A stretch of DNA of 8,986 nt from an uncultured Bacteroidia bacterium (lineage in GTDB: Bacteria; Bacteroidota; Bacteroidia; Bacteroidales; UBA932): contig CACXHG010000011.1 in the NCBI GenBank assembly GCA_902767355.1, positions 1 through 8,986 of the forward strand, given 5' to 3'. Position 1 is the stretch's first letter. Each line of letters starts with the position of its first letter. This document shows, in pieces, positions 6,503 to 8,986 of this stretch. The translations under genes and the position numbers were made by a program. The notes under the pieces were generated by a model. That model was not told the origin of the DNA. It searched no databases and was given only the letters and a program-made list of their open reading frames with translations.

Positions 6503-8794
6503 ATGAAAAAGATATTGTCGATTCTCGCCGCGGTTATTGTGGCTGCTATGTTTTATGCCTCTTGCGGGATTTCATATCGGGAAACCGTTCCCGCCAGGAT
6601 TGTTCCGACGCACCTCAGGACTGACCTTATGGAGTATGATCTTGGCGATTTACGGGAAGGGAATGCTCTGATAGAATCTCAGAGTCCGAGGTTTTCCTGG
6701 GTTGTGCCTTCGATTGGGAACAATACTAAGCAGACTGCGTACAGGATACTTGTCGATGATATCACTGCAACTGATTCAATTGTTCGTGCAACATATGGCG
6801 ATTATCCATATCGTTGTGTTTGTTGGGTAGTGCGGACTTGGGACAGTGGCTGGATAAAATCGTCACAAAGCGTAGCAGTGCCATATGAAGGGCCACGGCT
6901 TAAACCCGGCAATAAATATAGCTGGCAGGTGCAACTCCGACTGGAGAGTAAGACGGGTATTAACAAGGTGATGAAGGAGACGAGTCTGTGCCAAACAGCA
7001 GCGTTTAAGACAGCAAGCGAGTTGAAAGAATACGCTACTCCGTCATATCCTATTTTGGCCAAGGAAGAGGCCGGAAAGCTCATTTCCTGTGGCATTTACG
7101 ATTTTGAAAAAGCGGCGTTCGGCAAACTGCGGCTGACGCTCAAAGCCGGCAGCGAAGACAGCGTGACTGTGATAATAGGCGAGCGTCTGAAAGACGGCCG
7201 CATTGAGCATACGCCGCGAGTGAGTTCTGTGGTCTATGACGAGATAGGCCTTCGCCTGAAACCCGGCGAGAACACGTATATAGTGGAGCCCAACCGCGAC
7301 GGCCGCAACACCGGGCCCATGGCCGTGCCGACGCAGGACTATGTCGGGGTGGTGGCTCCGTTCAGGTATTGTACCATAGAGGGTGTTTCTCCGGCGGGAG
7401 GCCCGTCCGGGGCGGCTCCGGGCGGCGATATCGCCGTGGTCAAGGCGGAGCGCATCAGCTACCATTATCCGTTCGATATGGAGGCGGCAAGTTTCCGCTG
7501 CAGCAACGACACCCTGAACGCCATCTGGGATCTGTGCCACTACAGCCTGGAGCCCTGCTCCTTTCTGGGGATCTGGGTGGACGGCAACCGCGAGCGCATC
7601 CCCTACGAATACGACGCCCTCATCGCGCAGCTGTGCCACTACGGCAGCGATGCCGAATACTCGATAGACCGCCGCACGCTGGAGTGGCTGCTGGAAAAGC
7701 CCACCTGGCCCACGGAGTGGATACTCTATACGGTGGAAATGGCCTGGAACGACTATCTGTGGACTGGCGATGATCGTGCGCTCAGGGCCAACTACGAGCT
7801 TCTCAAGGCGCATGGTCTGGACGCCCTGCGGCAGTCTAACGGACTGGTTTCTACCCGGATGGGGCAGAGCAAGGAGTTTTTGGAGAGCATACGCCGCGGC
7901 ACCATTACCGACATTGTGGACTGGCCGCACAACGGCATAGAAGACGACGGCTTTGTCTATACCGACTACAATGCCGTGGTCAATGCGCTCTACTACCGCA
8001 CCCTGCTGCGCCTGAGCGACATCGCCGGCGTTCTGGAAGCTACCCGTGTCATCCCGAGCACAGTCGAGGGATCCCACCCGCTGCCGGCCGCACCCGGCTA
8101 CAGAGAAGATGCAAGGCGCTTCGCTATCGAGGCCGAAGCCACCCGCCAGGCCTTTGAGAAGGCATTTTTTTCTCCTCAGACAGGCCTCTACAAAGATGGC
8201 ATCGACACCGACCATTGCTCGCTGCACACCAATATGATGTCCATCCTGTGCAATCTTGTGCCGGAAGAGCGGGTTGCGGCCGTGGCAGATTTCATACAGA
8301 CGCGCGGCCTTAACTGCAGCATTTTCGGGGCGCACAACCTTTTGGAGGCGCTCTATGCCGCCGACCGCGGCGACTATGCCCTGGAGCTGATGCTCCGCGA
8401 CGATTTGCGAAGCTGGTACAACGGCCTGCGCCTGGGCACTACCATCACCCTGGAGGCCTGGGACGACAGTTTCAAGCCCAACCAGGACTGGAACCACATC
8501 GCCGGTGCCGCTCCCGGCAACGCCATCCCCTTTGGCCTGATGGGTATCCGACCCTTGGAGCCGGGTTTTGCCAAAGTGCAGATCCGGCCGCAGATCGGCG
8601 ACCTGAAGTGGGCTGAGATGACCCTGCCGACCATCCGCGGCAGCATACATATGCGAGTGGACGGCAAAAGCCTTTCCGTGACTATTCCCGCCAATATGCA
8701 GGCCGACATCTTGCTGCCCAACGCACAGGGAACAATGACCCGCACCACAGTGGGCAGCGGGTCACATAGTTTTGACAGGGTGTCTAGATATTAG
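6503..8794 (+). CDS. GH78-like alpha-L-rhamnosidase, lipoprotein
   Basis: A 763-residue secreted glycoside hydrolase predicted to remove terminal alpha-L-rhamnose from glycans. The lipoprotein signal ends in YASC with C21 as the anchor. An N-terminal Fn3/Ig-like rhamnosidase domain covers about 35-185 (PRFSW, QTAYRILV, TWDSGWIKSSQS, KYSWQV). A beta-sandwich region follows and then the (alpha/alpha)6 catalytic barrel from about 335, with DGNRERIPYEYD at 360-371 holding the acidic cluster and TLEAWDD with E651 a likely catalytic base or acid partner. The DWNH motif (H665) and a C-terminal beta domain complete the family layout. The start at 6503 gives an immediate signal peptide; an in-frame ATG at 6452 adds 17 unrelated residues inside the upstream gene. 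A TACTTTTA sequence at 6478-6485 could be a weak internal promoter. Oddities are an AT-richer first 600 bp and a REP-like repeat encoding residues 516-525. Exact substrate is unknown. Confidence 0.87.
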   Translation: MKKILSILAAVIVAAMFYASCGISYRETVPARIVPTHLRTDLMEYDLGDLREGNALIESQSPRFSWVVPSIGNNTKQTAYRILVDDITATDSIVRATYGDYPYRCVCWVVRTWDSGWIKSSQSVAVPYEGPRLKPGNKYSWQVQLRLESKTGINKVMKETSLCQTAAFKTASELKEYATPSYPILAKEEAGKLISCGIYDFEKAAFGKLRLTLKAGSEDSVTVIIGERLKDGRIEHTPRVSSVVYDEIGLRLKPGENTYIVEPNRDGRNTGPMAVPTQDYVGVVAPFRYCTIEGVSPAGGPSGAAPGGDIAVVKAERISYHYPFDMEAASFRCSNDTLNAIWDLCHYSLEPCSFLGIWVDGNRERIPYEYDALIAQLCHYGSDAEYSIDRRTLEWLLEKPTWPTEWILYTVEMAWNDYLWTGDDRALRANYELLKAHGLDALRQSNGLVSTRMGQSKEFLESIRRGTITDIVDWPHNGIEDDGFVYTDYNAVVNALYYRTLLRLSDIAGVLEATRVIPSTVEGSHPLPAAPGYREDARRFAIEAEATRQAFEKAFFSPQTGLYKDGIDTDHCSLHTNMMSILCNLVPEERVAAVADFIQTRGLNCSIFGAHNLLEALYAADRGDYALELMLRDDLRSWYNGLRLGTTITLEAWDDSFKPNQDWNHIAGAAPGNAIPFGLMGIRPLEPGFAKVQIRPQIGDLKWAEMTLPTIRGSIHMRVDGKSLSVTIPANMQADILLPNAQGTMTRTTVGSGSHSFDRVSRY
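8048..8076. repeat. REP-like dispersed repeat within the rhamnosidase gene
   Basis: The segment beginning GTCATCCCGAGC and ending GTCGAGGGATCCC closely matches a short repeat common between genes in Bacteroidota and several other phyla. Its translations are recognisable in several frames: VIPSTVEGS in the rhamnosidase frame, SRAQSRDP in a second plus-strand frame and SLDCARDD on the minus strand, all familiar spurious-protein signatures of this repeat. ATCCC (8051-8055) and GGGAT (8068-8072) form its short inverted arms. Here it lies inside an otherwise intact coding sequence. Identity with the repeat family is from memory, not from a search. Confidence 0.7.
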
Positions 8795-8985
8795 TTTTCC
8801 GAAGTAAACGGCAGTACCGGCAGCCGGTAGCTGTTCCAGAGGTGGCCGATAGAGAAGTCGTGCCACAGGTAGCGCACGTATTTGGGCTCGGGAACCTCGG
8901 GGGCGGTGCAGCCGATGCTGTTGCCGTCGGTGCCGGTGATGCGGGCGGGATACCAAACCTTGTCCTCGCCGGCAACCTCAAAGCC
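8791..8985 (-). CDS. Sialate O-acetylesterase-like protein, C-terminal end (5' part outside window)
   Basis: On the minus strand a frame is open from the right edge to a TAA at 8793-8791, giving the last 64 residues of a protein. It has no start in the window. The sequence GFEVAGEDKVWYPARI, then the pattern VRYLWHDFSIGHLWNSYRLPVLPF, matches the C-terminal beta-strand region of sialate O-acetylesterases of the SASA/SGNH type, where a segment like VRYAW...NLYNSEGLPASPF is typical. These secreted esterases remove acetyl groups from sugars so that glycosidases can act. The catalytic Ser and Asp-His residues lie outside the window, so activity cannot be judged. Its stop codon overlaps the rhamnosidase stop, making the pair convergent. 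Confidence 0.75.
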   Translation of the reverse strand, partial: GFEVAGEDKVWYPARITGTDGNSIGCTAPEVPEPKYVRYLWHDFSIGHLWNSYRLPVLPFTSEN

Positions 8986-8986
8986 A

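Noticed and set aside
8039..8101. GCTAC direct repeats as a target-site duplication around the REP-like repeat
   Set aside because: The unit between them is 58 bp, which would break the reading frame. Five-base matches are also easily due to chance, so I do not claim a transposition event.
8046..8237. Small plus-strand frame with a SRAQSRDP peptide
   Set aside because: This peptide is the known artefact of translating the REP-like repeat; it lies inside the rhamnosidase gene in another frame.
7043..8650. A 535-codon open frame antisense to the rhamnosidase gene
   Set aside because: Same GC-driven shadow effect, with no recognisable domain. It merely contains the SLDCARDD signature of the REP-like repeat.
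1..8986. tRNA, rRNA, CRISPR array, insertion sequence or transposase
   Set aside because: I saw no cloverleaf-like segments, regularly spaced repeats, or transposase motifs on either strand. The window is almost completely filled by the listed genes.

Overview
The window looks like a GC-rich (roughly 60%) chromosome segment from a member of the Bacteroidota, most likely the Bacteroidales. The evidence is TAnnTTTG-type -7 promoter boxes in the divergent intergenic gaps, no Shine-Dalgarno sequences, Bacteroidota-style lipoproteins, a UvrA that reads like the family version from this phylum, and a GH78-like rhamnosidase facing a sialate O-acetylesterase-like gene. The genus cannot be fixed from this sequence.

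Layout, left to right: (1) the 3' end of an outer-membrane beta-barrel gene (+); (2) a deoxynucleoside kinase (-), convergent with it across a short hairpin; (3) a 60-bp divergent promoter region; (4) a metallo-beta-lactamase-fold hydrolase and uvrA (+), 3 bp apart and probably one operon; (5) a serpin lipoprotein (-), whose stop lies 5 bp from the uvrA stop; (6) a 76-bp divergent promoter region; (7) a small AlbA_2 (Schlafen-type) domain protein followed 2 bp later by a GH78-like alpha-L-rhamnosidase lipoprotein (+); (8) the C-terminal end of a sialate O-acetylesterase-like protein (-), whose stop codon overlaps the rhamnosidase stop.

Functionally the left half is housekeeping: nucleoside salvage, thiolester-type hydrolysis and nucleotide excision repair. 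The right half is accessory: a surface protease inhibitor and glycan degradation (rhamnose removal and deacetylation), possibly the edge of a polysaccharide-utilization region, although no susC/susD pair is visible. Genes are packed very tightly and no stretch above 100 bp is non-coding.

I found no clear new multi-gene system. The best leads are a REP-like intergenic repeat read in frame inside the rhamnosidase gene, a sharp composition and codon-use change in the first third of that gene, apparently leaderless promoters with an identical box-to-ATG spacer, the serpin reactive loop, a UvrA zinc finger missing one cysteine, and heavy AUA use in a GC-rich gene.
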